A stretch of DNA of 35,951 bases, from positions 1 through 35,951 of the forward strand of contig CAJTOO010000029.1 of assembly GCA_910577735.1 (NCBI GenBank), in the 5' to 3' direction. Of this stretch, positions 7,950-15,845 are shown in pieces (the stretch's first letter is position 1; each line of letters starts with the position of its first letter). The translations under genes were made by a program, and so were the position numbers. This DNA is from an uncultured Lachnospiraceae bacterium. Lineage in GTDB: Bacteria > Bacillota > Clostridia > Lachnospirales > Lachnospiraceae. The notes below the pieces were generated by a model, which saw only the letters and a program-made list of their open reading frames with translations, did no database searches and had not been told where the DNA came from.

Positions 7950-9085
7950 ACGTTCTCCTCCCACACTTGTTCAATCAGTTTCTCCAGATAGATTCTCTGC
8001 TCCTCCTGCATAGGCTTATGATTCTGCATTTGGAAAAGTTCCTCCACAAATTCTAATGGTCCCTTCTCCTCCTGCGGCACCATCTCTTTTGTCTGGCAGG
8101 TTCCTGTTCTTGTATTATCATACTCCAACCGCATGAGATTGGGATAAATGGCCCGCAGTTTCCCAACAGCATCGAAAATATCCTCCTCATCTGTCAGAAT
8201 AATCCGCATATAATCTGAGGTATCCGTATTTTCATAGTTTGTCCGTCTTGTAATTTCCTCATAACTGCCACGAATCTGCCGCATGTCGCGAAGCGGATTT
8301 ACCGGAACTGTCTGAACCGCCACTTCTCCCTTGGCTCCCAATTCCACCAGTGTGACACTCTTATGATGCGCTATCTCCGAAAAGGAATACTTTAACAGCG
8401 TCCCTGCATAACGCACTGTCTCACATCCCACCTGCTGCGGCCCATGCAGATGCCCCAGCGCCACGTAATCAAACCCGTCGAAACAAGAGACAGCAATCTG
8501 ATCAAGCCCGCCCACCGAACGCTCCTCAGAGTCACAGACCGATGCCCCCGCCACGAACTGATGCGCCACCAGAACATTCCTTTGCGCTTTGTCAATCTGC
8601 GTTTTGTTAAGCACAAAAGATACAGCCTCCTGATAAGTCTCTATCTCCTGCGCCTCCTCCTTCCACACTGCCCGGACCTGGGCAGGCTTTATGAAAGGAA
8701 GAAGATAAATATGCACCGGGCCGAAAGCATCTTCCGCACACACCTTTTTCACTTCACCAAGATATTCTCCCGCCACATAAACAGCGCTCTTCTCCATCAG
8801 CTGTGCGCCAAAGGAAAGCCGTTTCTCTGAATCATGATTTCCACTGATTATGTAAACCGGAATATGATATTGAGACAATTTTGTCAAAAAGTCATCCAGA
8901 AGAGCCACCGCTTCCACAGACGGTACTGTCTTGTCAAAGACATCTCCCGCCACCAAAATCCCATCTACTCTCTGCGCACAGGCCAACCGCAATACCTGTT
9001 CCAAGATATATTCCTGATCTCTCAACATGGAAAACTCATTCACTCTTTTTCCAAGATGCAGATCTGCCAGATGAAGCAGTTTCAT
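7946..9085 (-). CDS. sbcD: Exonuclease subunit SbcD (Mre11-like nuclease)
   Basis: This 379-residue metallophosphoesterase is the nuclease partner of SbcC. The metal-binding motifs are in order: HLADLHLG (Asp8, His10), GDVFD (47-51), GNHD (82-85) and ALGHLHGPQ (about 213). It would use two Mn2+ ions for 3'-5' exonuclease and endonuclease activity on hairpins. The C-terminal part contains the capping and SbcC-binding segments. An AAAGG ribosome binding site precedes the ATG. The overlap with sbcC (ATGA) indicates coupled translation. Nothing about the gene is unusual. Confidence 0.95.
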   Translation of the reverse strand: MKLLHLADLHLGKRVNEFSMLRDQEYILEQVLRLACAQRVDGILVAGDVFDKTVPSVEAVALLDDFLTKLSQYHIPVYIISGNHDSEKRLSFGAQLMEKSAVYVAGEYLGEVKKVCAEDAFGPVHIYLLPFIKPAQVRAVWKEEAQEIETYQEAVSFVLNKTQIDKAQRNVLVAHQFVAGASVCDSEERSVGGLDQIAVSCFDGFDYVALGHLHGPQQVGCETVRYAGTLLKYSFSEIAHHKSVTLVELGAKGEVAVQTVPVNPLRDMRQIRGSYEEITRRTNYENTDTSDYMRIILTDEEDIFDAVGKLRAIYPNLMRLEYDNTRTGTCQTKEMVPQEEKGPLEFVEELFQMQNHKPMQEEQRIYLEKLIEQVWEENV

Positions 9086-9153
9086 ACAACACCGATACCT
9101 TTCTTATCTTACTTTTACACGAATTTCCTGTTCCTGCTATATATGTCACATCA

Positions 9154-9195
9154 GAGAAAAACTGCCAATGCAAAGATGATCCCTGCACTGGCAGT
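9154..9195 (-). terminator. Terminator after the HPr-like gene
   Basis: The inverted repeat ACTGCCA-ATGC / GCA-C-TGGCAGT (9161-9195) is followed on the minus strand by TTTTTCTC (9160-9153). It lies about 35 bp past the stop of the HPr-like gene and separates it from sbcDC. Confidence 0.75.
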
Positions 9196-9230
9196 CTCAT
9201 GGTTTCTGTACCTGTTTATCACTGCTTATA

Positions 9231-9464
9231 TCATGCCAGATAGGGAGCTATAGCCGCCTCCACTTCAGCAACTTTTGCCTCCGTCTCCAAGATTCGAAAC
9301 TCTACCTTCTTAGACAGATCCATGGAAAAGATGCCCATGATGGACTTTGCATCAATCACATATCTGCCGGAAGCCAGATCAAAATAACCTTCAAACCCCT
9401 CAATCGCCGACACAAACCCTTTTACCCTGTCAATAGAATTTAAATCCAGCATATAACTTTTCAT
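9231..9464 (-). CDS. HPr-like protein without the phosphotransfer histidine
   Basis: This 77-residue protein aligns by eye with HPr of the sugar phosphotransferase system. The region AKSIMGIFSMDLSKKVEF matches the HPr segment around regulatory Ser46 (KSIMGVMSLG). The active-site loop with His15 is not conserved; the aligned stretch reads NSIDRVKGF with no histidine, and the whole protein contains none. It therefore cannot carry the PEP-derived phosphate but could still be phosphorylated on serine, as for Crh of Bacillus, or bind partners. The ATG at 9464 follows AGAGGAGAG; the longer open frame upstream has no binding site. It is a single-gene unit with its own terminator. Confidence 0.75.
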   Translation of the reverse strand: MKSYMLDLNSIDRVKGFVSAIEGFEGYFDLASGRYVIDAKSIMGIFSMDLSKKVEFRILETEAKVAEVEAAIAPYLA

Positions 9465-9638
9465 TTTACACTCTCCTCTTTTGCCTGTTGACTGATTCAA
9501 TGGTAAAGTATGAATCCCCTTTCTTAAGAAGATTCTATTATTTTTTGACGGATTTGTACAGAGGGTTTGTTTGGATTTTATGAAATTTATCACAGCTATC
9601 GGTGCCCTACTGCCTACTTATAAATACATAATATTTTC

Positions 9639-10760
9639 TTAGTTAATCAGATACGTAGCCTGCATATTCTGAAATGCAATATGCGCTGAGCCAGTCCCAC
9701 TGCCGTGACCTTCTTTATAAACAGACACACTTCCGTCTGCCTCCACATAAATATACTGTGTGGTGATGGGCAGTGTCATTGCATCTATGACAATAGGATC
9801 GATTGCCTTGCCGGAACCTGAACCGATGGCCTGACCGTTCTGATCATAGACCACATAACTGATGGATGCACTTCCTTTGGTCGCATTATCCTTATCACTT
9901 CTGGCACCATCGGTAGCCGCATCCACAGCAATCCTTAACTTTGTGAGCAGCCTCTTGCCCTCTCCTTCCAGATTCCAAACCGGGATCAGTTCCGATCTGA
10001 TCCTTATGCTGACAGGCCCCTTTGTCTCCTTGCTTTCGATACTGACATAGGTACTGCCGCCGTCCTTGCCAGCCACAGCATACGCCTTGGTTTCATTGAT
10101 ACCGCTATAAAGAAGACTGATGATATTGACAATCGTCTCGTTAGTCTGCCCATGTCCCTTTTCGTAATAATTCTTGTTATCCGCTCCGGTGCCAAGAAGC
10201 AGATGCCCGTTCACCCAGGCAGCGGTTCCGGCTGACAGATTCTCCGCTGTAGCCGATGTAATCTGAACTGCTTCACATGCCGCCTCATCTTCTACCGTGG
10301 TGAGAACCCCCTCCTTGGTTCGGTACAGTACAGTGCCTGCATCATAGCCATAAGCAGCAGAATCTGCCGGAACCGACTGACTGGCCGCTACAGCTTCCAG
10401 CAAAGCATTAAAATCCACGGCCAAAGGATCTACGCAGTGTTCCCCTGCCGGTTCTATGTGAGTCACCTTTAGGGCCGCGTTAGTCTGCAGCGCAATACCT
10501 TCCTCTGTGGTCAGATAGGTACCCATGGATGCCAGCTGATTTGCGATTCCCACCTTGAACAAATCCAGTCTGTCCGCAATCCTGTACAGATCCTGGGCAT
10601 CTAATATCACCCTGCTCTCCCCCTCCTGATAGACTACTCTGCCGTTTGATTGCAATAACGCCCTCGTTGCTGCAGGGTTTCCCTCCTCCGCCCACACTGC
10701 CTTGCAGGCGCCAAAAGCCACTGCCGCCGCTATCACTACTGCTGCCATTTTCTTATACAT
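9639..10760 (-). CDS. Secreted protein of unknown function
   Basis: This is a 373-residue exported protein of no family I recognise. The signal peptide covers about residues 1-24 (MYKKMAAVV..., likely cleaved after VWA). A Cys at residue 20 is preceded by FGA, a poor lipobox, so secretion by signal peptidase I is more likely than lipidation. The mature part is rich in Ala, Gly, Ser and Thr, has an N-terminal helical half and a C-terminal beta-rich half with repeated alternating polar strands, and no Cys except one. The ATG at 10760 follows GGAGG. There are no catalytic motifs. It stands alone, between the HPr-like gene and a degraded region. Confidence 0.7.
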   Translation of the reverse strand: MYKKMAAVVIAAAVAFGACKAVWAEEGNPAATRALLQSNGRVVYQEGESRVILDAQDLYRIADRLDLFKVGIANQLASMGTYLTTEEGIALQTNAALKVTHIEPAGEHCVDPLAVDFNALLEAVAASQSVPADSAAYGYDAGTVLYRTKEGVLTTVEDEAACEAVQITSATAENLSAGTAAWVNGHLLLGTGADNKNYYEKGHGQTNETIVNIISLLYSGINETKAYAVAGKDGGSTYVSIESKETKGPVSIRIRSELIPVWNLEGEGKRLLTKLRIAVDAATDGARSDKDNATKGSASISYVVYDQNGQAIGSGSGKAIDPIVIDAMTLPITTQYIYVEADGSVSVYKEGHGSGTGSAHIAFQNMQATYLIN

Positions 10761-11099
10761 TTGTCCTCCGTTCCGAAGCATCCTGAAATAACTGCCGCAA
10801 GCAGTCCATGCCTCTTACCTATAGTGTTTTCATATCGTAGGGATTCTGCAGCGGATTGCCGCCTGAGATACTTTCAGATTTGTTATCAGAATATTCAGAT
10901 TCCCGGATATCGTACGATAACTGTAGCATAGGTTTGGAACACTGTAAAGAGTTGGTGCAAAGTTTATGAATTTTTTATATATAGGTGAATTATTGCGATA
11001 GTAATTAGATTCTGTAAGCAGACGCGGCAGATCCCAGGTTTGGAATCTGCCGGTTTGTTTACAGGGTCAATCTTACGTACTGCTAAACCAATTGACTAA
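10761..11099. other. Intergenic region with palindrome and stem-loop
   Basis: No convincing gene is seen in these 339 bases. They contain a perfect 12-bp palindrome TATCGTACGATA (10908-10919) upstream of the secreted-protein gene, which could be an operator. An inverted repeat CGGCAGAT / ATCTGCCG (11025-11032 and 11045-11052, 12-base loop) has no T run on either strand. The secreted-protein promoter should be here, but no hexamer pair is good enough to name. Confidence 0.4.
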
Positions 11100-11240
11100 T
11101 TACACAATTCTTGAGCCACGTGCTTCTATGTAATTCCACGAAGGTGTACCAGAACATGGATTACAATCTCTATTGCTGATAGTATGCCCCTGCATAGTCC
11201 GCTGTCCGCGATCCTCACGTCTTTTCAATTTCTGCTTCAT
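11100..11240 (-). CDS. Possible small peptide with CxxC, or decayed tail of the maturase
   Basis: A 46-codon frame begins with an ATG that overlaps the last stop of the maturase remnant (ATGA). It is basic at the start (MKQKLKRRED), contains DCNPCSG near its middle and ends IEARGSRIV. Its position beside a radical SAM peptide-maturase gene invites reading it as a precursor peptide. However, it has only two cysteines, no distinct ribosome binding site, and might be the frameshifted C-terminus of the maturase, whose family often ends with a charged segment after the last Cys cluster. I cannot decide between these. Confidence 0.25.
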   Translation of the reverse strand: MKQKLKRREDRGQRTMQGHTISNRDCNPCSGTPSWNYIEARGSRIV

Positions 11241-11830
11241 ACATCATCCGCCTGCGACAAACACAGAGTGCAGAAGGAATAACCCCAACAGTTCCTGCAT
11301 CTCTCAGATGATATTTTTTCTATGTTCAGAATACTCAAAGCTTTATCGATATCAACTCCCTCTTCCAGATTTCCGATGCCTGTCCTACACATCCTCAGGA
11401 CCATCAAGACTAATCAACATGGTAAAGCCATGCTGTACCAGAAAATCTACTTTGTCCTTGGTCAACAGCGTGCCGTTGGTAGTGAAATTGAATAACACTT
11501 TACGTCCTTCAAAAATTTTCTCTGCATATAAAGTACATTCCTTGATTAAATCAAAAGCCAACAATGGTTCTCCGCCATAAAATCCCAAAGCTGATTTGCC
11601 CCAGATTATTCTCCAACAGAGAACTATAATATTCCGTTACCGGATGTTCACTAATCTGCAGGCGGCTGCTATTTAGAAATCCTTTAATCTTCAATTCCTG
11701 CACATACATTTCTGCGTCCTGTGTTTTTACCAAGCTGCAGACCCATCCGTCAACAGATACCGATAAACATAATCCGGTATCTCTAATATCTGATTCTTGT
11801 TCTGTGAATTTGTTCTATACTTATTCTTGA
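11237..11830 (-). pseudogene. Radical SAM/SPASM peptide maturase, degraded
   Basis: Fragments of one protein lie in order in different frames. They are: an N-terminal piece (NKNQILEIPDYVYRYL, about 11810-11735); a second (YVQELKIKGFLNSSRLQISE, to about 11600); the radical SAM core GFYGGEPLLAFDLIK to ISLDGPEDV (11588-11388), ending in TAG; and a C-terminal cluster CRNCW..FCTLC (about 11300-11240). These match the layout of Cys-rich-peptide radical SAM maturases of clostridia. At least two frameshifts and a nonsense codon are visible. The CxxxCxxC segment that should precede GFYGGEP is missing, and most of the sequence between ISLDGPE and the SPASM cluster is gone. The enzyme cannot be active. 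Confidence 0.75.
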
Positions 11831-11855
11831 CAAAGCGACACGAATGGCGCATAAT
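11827..11855 (+). promoter_or_regulatory. Promoter of the TetR/GNAT operon
   Basis: TTGACA (11827-11832), a 17-bp spacer and CATAAT (11850-11855) form a near-consensus vegetative promoter reading toward the TetR gene. The spacer contains AAAGCGACAC, repeated just after the -10 as part of the operator. Confidence 0.8.
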
Positions 11856-11860
11856 AGAAA

Positions 11861-11876
11861 GCGACACAAGTGTTGC
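11861..11876 (+). promoter_or_regulatory. Candidate TetR operator
   Basis: GCGACAC-AA-GTGTTGC is an inverted repeat with one mismatch, placed six bases after the -10 element and about 20 bases before the TetR start. A second copy of GCGACAC lies in the promoter spacer (11835-11841). The position fits autorepression by the encoded TetR protein; binding is inference. Confidence 0.55.
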
Positions 11877-11896
11877 AAAATAAGAGAGGTGATAAT

Positions 11897-12496
11897 GTGA
11901 GCTTGAAAGGAGATAAGACAAAACAGGACATTCGAGAAAAGGCATATCAACTGTTTGCGGAAAAGGGATTTAAAGATGTAACTATGAAAGATATTTGCGA
12001 GTTTACGGGACTTAGCCGTGGAGGACTATACCGCCATTATGAAAGTACCGAGCAGATATTTTGGGAGATAGTTAATGCTTTTTCCAATAAGCAAAAAAGT
12101 GAAGTATTTACTAAAATTGAGCAGCACGTTCCAGCTACCACGATATTAGAGGAACTTCTTTCAAGATATGCAACAGAAATGATTGATTACGAAAATTCTC
12201 TAAGCCTTGCTATTTACGAATTTTATAGTAATCCAGCGGTTTCTAAAGAAGATAATTCAGTGAAAAAACAGTACAAAATTTCAAAATCAACATGGATAGA
12301 GCTTATCAACTACGGAATGGATACGAAAGAATTTACTTCCGTGAACCCGGAATCAATTTTCAATGTAATTATTTTTGCATATCAAGGAGTACGAATGTAT
12401 AGCAAGTTGATGAAAATGGATAAAGATATTCCCAATCAAATAATAAATGAAATAAAGCGGCTACTATTGCCGGAGGAGGTTCAGCATGAAAAATGA
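11897..12496 (+). CDS. TetR/AcrR family transcriptional regulator
   Basis: This 199-residue regulator has an N-terminal HTH domain (residues about 8-55: QDIREKAYQLFAEKGF, DVTMKDICEFTGLSRGGLYRHY) and a helical ligand-binding domain of usual size. The GTG at 11897 follows AGAGAGGTGAT and is preferred to a GTG at 11870, which has no binding site. It overlaps the GNAT gene by 11 bases, so the two are one operon. It probably represses its own promoter through the adjacent inverted repeat. Base composition is lower in GC than the flanking chromosome, and the pair sits between two broken genes, suggesting that it arrived as element cargo. Confidence 0.85.
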   Translation: MSLKGDKTKQDIREKAYQLFAEKGFKDVTMKDICEFTGLSRGGLYRHYESTEQIFWEIVNAFSNKQKSEVFTKIEQHVPATTILEELLSRYATEMIDYENSLSLAIYEFYSNPAVSKEDNSVKKQYKISKSTWIELINYGMDTKEFTSVNPESIFNVIIFAYQGVRMYSKLMKMDKDIPNQIINEIKRLLLPEEVQHEK

Positions 12497-13010
12497 TATT
12501 GTTTTGGTAAGACCAACTTTAGCACTAAAAGAAAAAGCTCTTGATTATCGAAAGGAACATTTTCAACATGGAGAAGAAATTATCTACGGAAGTGAGCTTT
12601 TTGACAAGACAGAAAGCTACGAGGAATGGCTATCCTCTGTAACGCTAAACACGAATCCCAAAACGGTAAATGAAAATTGGGTAGTTACGGATACCTTTTT
12701 TGCTTTAAGAAAAAGTGATGATAAGATAATCGGAGTTATTGATTTAAGACATACGCTGAATGAATTTTTGAAAGATTTAGGGAATTGTGGGTATAGTGTA
12801 CGTCCATCTGAAAGAAAAAAGGGATATGCAACAGAAATGCTATGCCAACTTCTCCAAGTGGCTAAAGAAGCAGAAATGAAAGAGCTTCATATATCTGTTG
12901 AAAAAGAAAATGCAGCGTCAATAAAAGTTATACAAAAAAATGGCGGCGTGTATGAACGGAGCTTTTCTTTTGAAAATGAAGTAGCAGATATTTATAAAAT
13001 TAAATTATAA
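12486..13010 (+). CDS. GNAT family N-acetyltransferase
   Basis: This 174-residue acetyltransferase has the acetyl-CoA-binding loop pattern in RPSERKKGYATEML (about residues 108-121) and the C-terminal strand-helix ENAASIKVIQKNGGVYE typical of the RimJ/RimL-like branch of GNAT. It would transfer an acetyl group from acetyl-CoA to an amine; the substrate cannot be read from sequence. The start follows GGAGGAGG inside the end of the TetR gene, so TetR and the ligand it senses may control it. A role in resistance to an amine-containing compound is possible but unproven. Confidence 0.8.
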   Translation: MKNDIVLVRPTLALKEKALDYRKEHFQHGEEIIYGSELFDKTESYEEWLSSVTLNTNPKTVNENWVVTDTFFALRKSDDKIIGVIDLRHTLNEFLKDLGNCGYSVRPSERKKGYATEMLCQLLQVAKEAEMKELHISVEKENAASIKVIQKNGGVYERSFSFENEVADIYKIKL

Positions 13011-13120
13011 ATTTTTGAGTTTAGCGGGGGCGACAGCTTGAGTGTTATTGCCCCTCTGAATTATAAAAAAATAACAGTAAACCATGCACCGCCCTATGTG
13101 GGAGAAAGGGGGAATCATTT

Positions 13121-13285
13121 ATGCCTTGCACAGAAGCATACAAAGAACACATTATGTACACGTTCAATGGCTTTTGCAAGACCGTCATACGCTTTGCGGC
13201 TATCAACGCATGGCGTGACAGGAGCAGACGGCGGCAAAAGGAAATATCCCTTGAATACCTCACAGAAGAAAAGTTTTACCCTTTA
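13121..13285 (+). pseudogene. Truncated sigma-70-like factor of a Tn916/CTn-type element
   Basis: The frame starts with ATG behind AAAGGGGGA and reads MPCTEAYKEHIMYTFNGF, then FCKTVIRF and DRSRRRQKEISLEYL up to EKFYPLG. I recognise this as the N-terminal third of the small sigma factor conserved in Tn916-like conjugative elements, normally about 140 residues with an HTH at the C-terminus. After YPLG the frame runs into antisense of the permease remnant and ends at 13360, so region 4 is missing and the protein is not functional. The break at about 13285 is a recombination scar. Confidence 0.7.
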
Positions 13286-13690
13286 GGAGTCATAATGCTC
13301 CTTCTTGGTGACATTATACTCTTTAAACTCCGCGTCCCACTCCATAATCTCCTCATATGAATCTGGTTCCTGCCGCACAGTACCAATGGTCATGAAACTT
13401 TCTTCATACTTGGCCATGGTCTTAGTCCCCTTAATCCATATATCAGATCCCAATGTCATCAAAAGTGCCGCTGAGGCCATCAGAATCAGAAGTATCCCAT
13501 TCACCACAAACATCAATGATACTGACGGCACCACAAACAACATCACCACGTCTCCTATCAGGTTTCCCATAAGCACCAGTATCATCTGTTCCACCAAAAA
13601 CAACAGGGAGCTTTTCATCTTCTTCACACCCTGCAGGCGCAGCAGTGCGAACTCTTCCCGCCTGCTGTTGCCAGACAGGTAACTTACCAC
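13283..13690 (-). pseudogene. Chimeric remnant of FtsX-type ABC permease genes
   Basis: The first part (SYLSGNSRREEFALLRLQGV and the following membrane segment) looks like the C-terminal FtsX domain of a large ABC permease. The second part (LLILMASAALLMTLG, then MAKYEESFMTIGTVRQEPDS) looks like the N-terminal helix and start of the extracellular domain of such a permease. A C-terminal domain preceding an N-terminal one in a single frame points to a deletion joining two tandem permease genes or one rearranged gene. Upstream the frame has stops, and downstream it ends at the sigma-remnant junction. It is unlikely to be functional. Confidence 0.55.
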
Positions 13691-13752
13691 ATACTATCAA
13701 AATTCTGATATTTACGTCACTATTCTGCCAACATTTCTTCTTTCTGGTGCTG

Positions 13753-13782
13753 ATTCTTCGCACTGCAATTCTTCGCACTGCA
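13753..13782. repeat. Perfect 15-bp tandem duplication
   Basis: ATTCTTCGCACTGCA occurs twice in direct contact, in the gap between the permease remnant and the aldo/keto reductase promoter. It is probably a slippage duplication in decaying DNA; no function is evident. Confidence 0.8.
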
Positions 13783-13793
13783 GTATTTACATC

Positions 13794-13823
13794 TTGCTTT
13801 AAGTTCCCTTCATACTATATAAT
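13794..13823 (+). promoter_or_regulatory. Promoter of the aldo/keto reductase gene
   Basis: TTGCTT (13794-13799), an 18-bp spacer and a perfect TATAAT (13818-13823) read toward the aldo/keto reductase, about 94 bp before its start codon. Confidence 0.65.
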
Positions 13824-13916
13824 AGAAAACAATGCAAAAATAGCGCATCAAAACGGCCCGCAAAATTGACTGCGGCTCGATATTCACATCATCAGGGTAT
13901 GACCCGGGAGGCTTCT

Positions 13917-15092
13917 ATGCAGTATAGAAAAATGAAAGACGGCACAGAGATATCCATTCTCGGATATGGCTGTATGCGTTTTAGCAGTTCAGGCGGCAGG
14001 ATTGACATTAACAAGGCTGAAAAGGAAGTCCTGCTTGCCATTGAAAATGGCGTCAACTACTTTGACACCGCCTACATTTATAATGGCAGTGAGGAGGCGC
14101 TTGGCACTATCCTGAACCGCAATCATTGTCGGGACAAGATTAACATTGCCACCAAACTCCCCTATTATTTGCTGAAAAATACTTCTTCCATAGAGAAATT
14201 ATTTAAAGAACAGTTAAGAAGACTGCAGACAGATTACGTGGATTTTTATCTCATGCACATGCTCTTTGACTTAAATGTCTGGAACCGATTAAAGAGCATC
14301 GGCATCGAAGAATGGATCGCAGAAAAGAAAAGAACCGGGGCAATCCGCAACATCGGCTTTTCTTTCCATGGAGACACGAAAACCTTCAAAGAACTGATTG
14401 ACGCCTATGACTGGGATTTCTGCCAGATTCAATACAACTATCTGGATGAGCACACCCAGGCTGGCAGAGAGGGGCTTAATTATGCTGCTAAAAAGCAGAT
14501 TCCTGTCATCATCATGGAACCTCTGCGGGGCGGCAAGCTGGTGGATCTGCTGCCAGACTCTGCCAAAGAGGCAATCCAGAACTATCCCATCAAAAGAACT
14601 CCCGCCGAATGGGCTTTTCGCTGGCTGTGGGATCAGCCGGAAGTCACCTGTGTTTTATCCGGTATGAACTCTCTGGAAATGGTTGCGGAAAACACGAAAA
14701 TCGCTTCCGAAGCTGCGGCCCATGAATTTACCAAGGGCGACCATCATCTGATTGAAACCGTTAAGGCAAAAATAAATCAGAATCTCCGCGTCGGCTGCAC
14801 CGGATGCGGTTACTGTATGCCCTGCCCTCACGGTGTGGATATTCCTACCGCTTTTCGCTGCTATAACAAGGCCCGGATAGACGGGCGCTTCAGTACCATA
14901 CTGGAATACATTCAGGTAACCTCCCTTAGAAAGAACTCTTCTGATGTAAGCAGATGTATCCAGTGCGGCGCCTGCGAACAGCATTGTCCACAGCATATTG
15001 AAATCCGGAAAGAACTGCAAAATGCCAAAAAGGAATTACAACCCTTCTACGTCCGCATTGTCTTGAAAATGATTAAGAAATTAGTGAAGTAA
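13917..15092 (+). CDS. Aldo/keto reductase with two 4Fe-4S cluster motifs
   Basis: This 391-residue cytosolic oxidoreductase has the N-terminal TIM-barrel of the aldo/keto reductase family, with FDTAYIYNGSEE (catalytic Asp and Tyr), ATKLP (Lys) and LMHML (His). A C-terminal ferredoxin-like domain follows, with CTGCGYCMPC (about residue 293) and CIQCGACEQHC (about 346), each a C-x2-C-x2-C-x3-C cluster motif. This fusion is common in anaerobic Firmicutes, where it may couple carbonyl reduction to ferredoxin; the substrate is unknown. The ATG at 13917 follows CGGGAGG; an upstream in-frame start has no such site. The gene is monocistronic, with its own promoter and terminator. Confidence 0.9.
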   Translation: MQYRKMKDGTEISILGYGCMRFSSSGGRIDINKAEKEVLLAIENGVNYFDTAYIYNGSEEALGTILNRNHCRDKINIATKLPYYLLKNTSSIEKLFKEQLRRLQTDYVDFYLMHMLFDLNVWNRLKSIGIEEWIAEKKRTGAIRNIGFSFHGDTKTFKELIDAYDWDFCQIQYNYLDEHTQAGREGLNYAAKKQIPVIIMEPLRGGKLVDLLPDSAKEAIQNYPIKRTPAEWAFRWLWDQPEVTCVLSGMNSLEMVAENTKIASEAAAHEFTKGDHHLIETVKAKINQNLRVGCTGCGYCMPCPHGVDIPTAFRCYNKARIDGRFSTILEYIQVTSLRKNSSDVSRCIQCGACEQHCPQHIEIRKELQNAKKELQPFYVRIVLKMIKKLVK

Positions 15093-15094
15093 TG

Positions 15095-15124
15095 AAAAAC
15101 AGGCTGCTGAAACAGCCTGTTTTT
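15095..15124. terminator. Bidirectional terminator
   Basis: AAAAACAGGCTG - CTGAAA - CAGCCTGTTTTT forms a 12-bp stem with a T run on both strands. It lies between the convergent aldo/keto reductase (plus) and the 216-residue protein gene (minus) and should serve both. Confidence 0.9.
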
Positions 15125-15140
15125 AATATCACATGAAAGA

Positions 15141-15791
15141 TCACTTTCCCAGCATACGATACTGTCCACTACTGTCATAGGAATCCAGAAGATAGTGATT
15201 CTGGGCCTGCATGGACAGGATTTCTTCTCTGTTCGCTGCTCTGGTTCCTTTTCTCGGAAGTTCCGGTTTCTTCTCCGTTTTCCTTGTGCGGCATAAGGAC
15301 TTCTCTATTTTTTCCTTTTGTTTCTGATACATTTCCTGCAGATGCGCCGCGCTTTCTTTCAGACGATTGCGTACACTTCCCTGTCCGATTGCCACCGCCA
15401 CTGCATCAACGATACCCGAATGTCCCACATGATCAACTGCTGCTGTCGTTAAAGTCACCCCGACACTTTGCCTTTCAGCGCCCTGCGCAGAGATCATCAC
15501 ACTGTCCTGTCCCTTCTGTGCCCCTGCGCTTTCCTGCAAGGCCATACCATGCTGCCCGTGTCCCAGGGCGAAACCGCCGTTTTTGACAGAAGGGCCCTGC
15601 CCTAAACCAACCTCTGCATCCGTTGCTGTTACAGCCCCCTCAAGCATAGCAAAAGCAGCGCCCTCCTTATGGAGTGCGCTGTTAACCGTCCTTCGTGCCA
15701 GTGGTTCATGAAAATGGGAGGTTTCCCATTTAAGCACATGGTATTCTGTCTGATAGTCAGGATCCTGCTGTACCCAGTTAATATGATTCAT
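15141..15791 (-). CDS. Hypothetical protein, Gly/Ala-rich with basic C-terminal helix
   Basis: This 216-residue soluble protein of unknown function has no signal peptide or membrane segment. The middle (about residues 40-135) is rich in Ala, Gly, Val and Gln, with low-complexity stretches such as AVAVAIGQG. A charged helix follows (HLQEMYQKQKEKIEKS), then a basic stretch, and the end EEILSMQAQNHYLLDSYD looks conserved. The ATG follows AATGAGGAT. It lies 54 bp after the FliD-like gene on the same strand and probably shares its sigma-D-like promoter. It ends at a strong terminator, so it closes that operon. Confidence 0.6.
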   Translation of the reverse strand: MNHINWVQQDPDYQTEYHVLKWETSHFHEPLARRTVNSALHKEGAAFAMLEGAVTATDAEVGLGQGPSVKNGGFALGHGQHGMALQESAGAQKGQDSVMISAQGAERQSVGVTLTTAAVDHVGHSGIVDAVAVAIGQGSVRNRLKESAAHLQEMYQKQKEKIEKSLCRTRKTEKKPELPRKGTRAANREEILSMQAQNHYLLDSYDSSGQYRMLGK

Positions 15792-15845
15792 GATATCCTC
15801 ATTTCCTCATCCGGCAAATCTGCAACGTCCTGCTTCCGTATGATC

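Larger units (their letters stand above)
11827..13285 (+). mobile_element. Remnant of an integrative element (TetR/GNAT cargo, truncated sigma gene)
   Basis: The segment lies between two pseudogenes of different origin, is lower in GC than its surroundings, and ends in a truncated conjugative-element sigma gene. No integrase, terminal repeat or target duplication is seen, so the ends are approximate: the left one is set at the promoter, the right one at the point where the sigma frame stops matching its family and meets the permease remnant. Confidence 0.45.

Noticed and set aside
10832..10914. Two TACGATAT boxes before the secreted-protein gene as sigma-D promoters
   Set aside because: Neither has TAAA or a close variant 15 bp upstream; one of them is part of a palindrome.
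11025..11052. Stem-loop CGGCAGAT/ATCTGCCG as a terminator
   Set aside because: There is no T run on either strand; it is kept only as an inverted repeat in the intergenic entry.
11173..11580. 135-codon open frame on the plus strand
   Set aside because: It is antisense to the maturase remnant, whose protein fragments are clearly recognisable on the minus strand.
13443..13778. 111-codon minus-strand frame
   Set aside because: It overlaps the permease remnant in another frame, includes the 15-bp duplication, and shows no recognisable motif.
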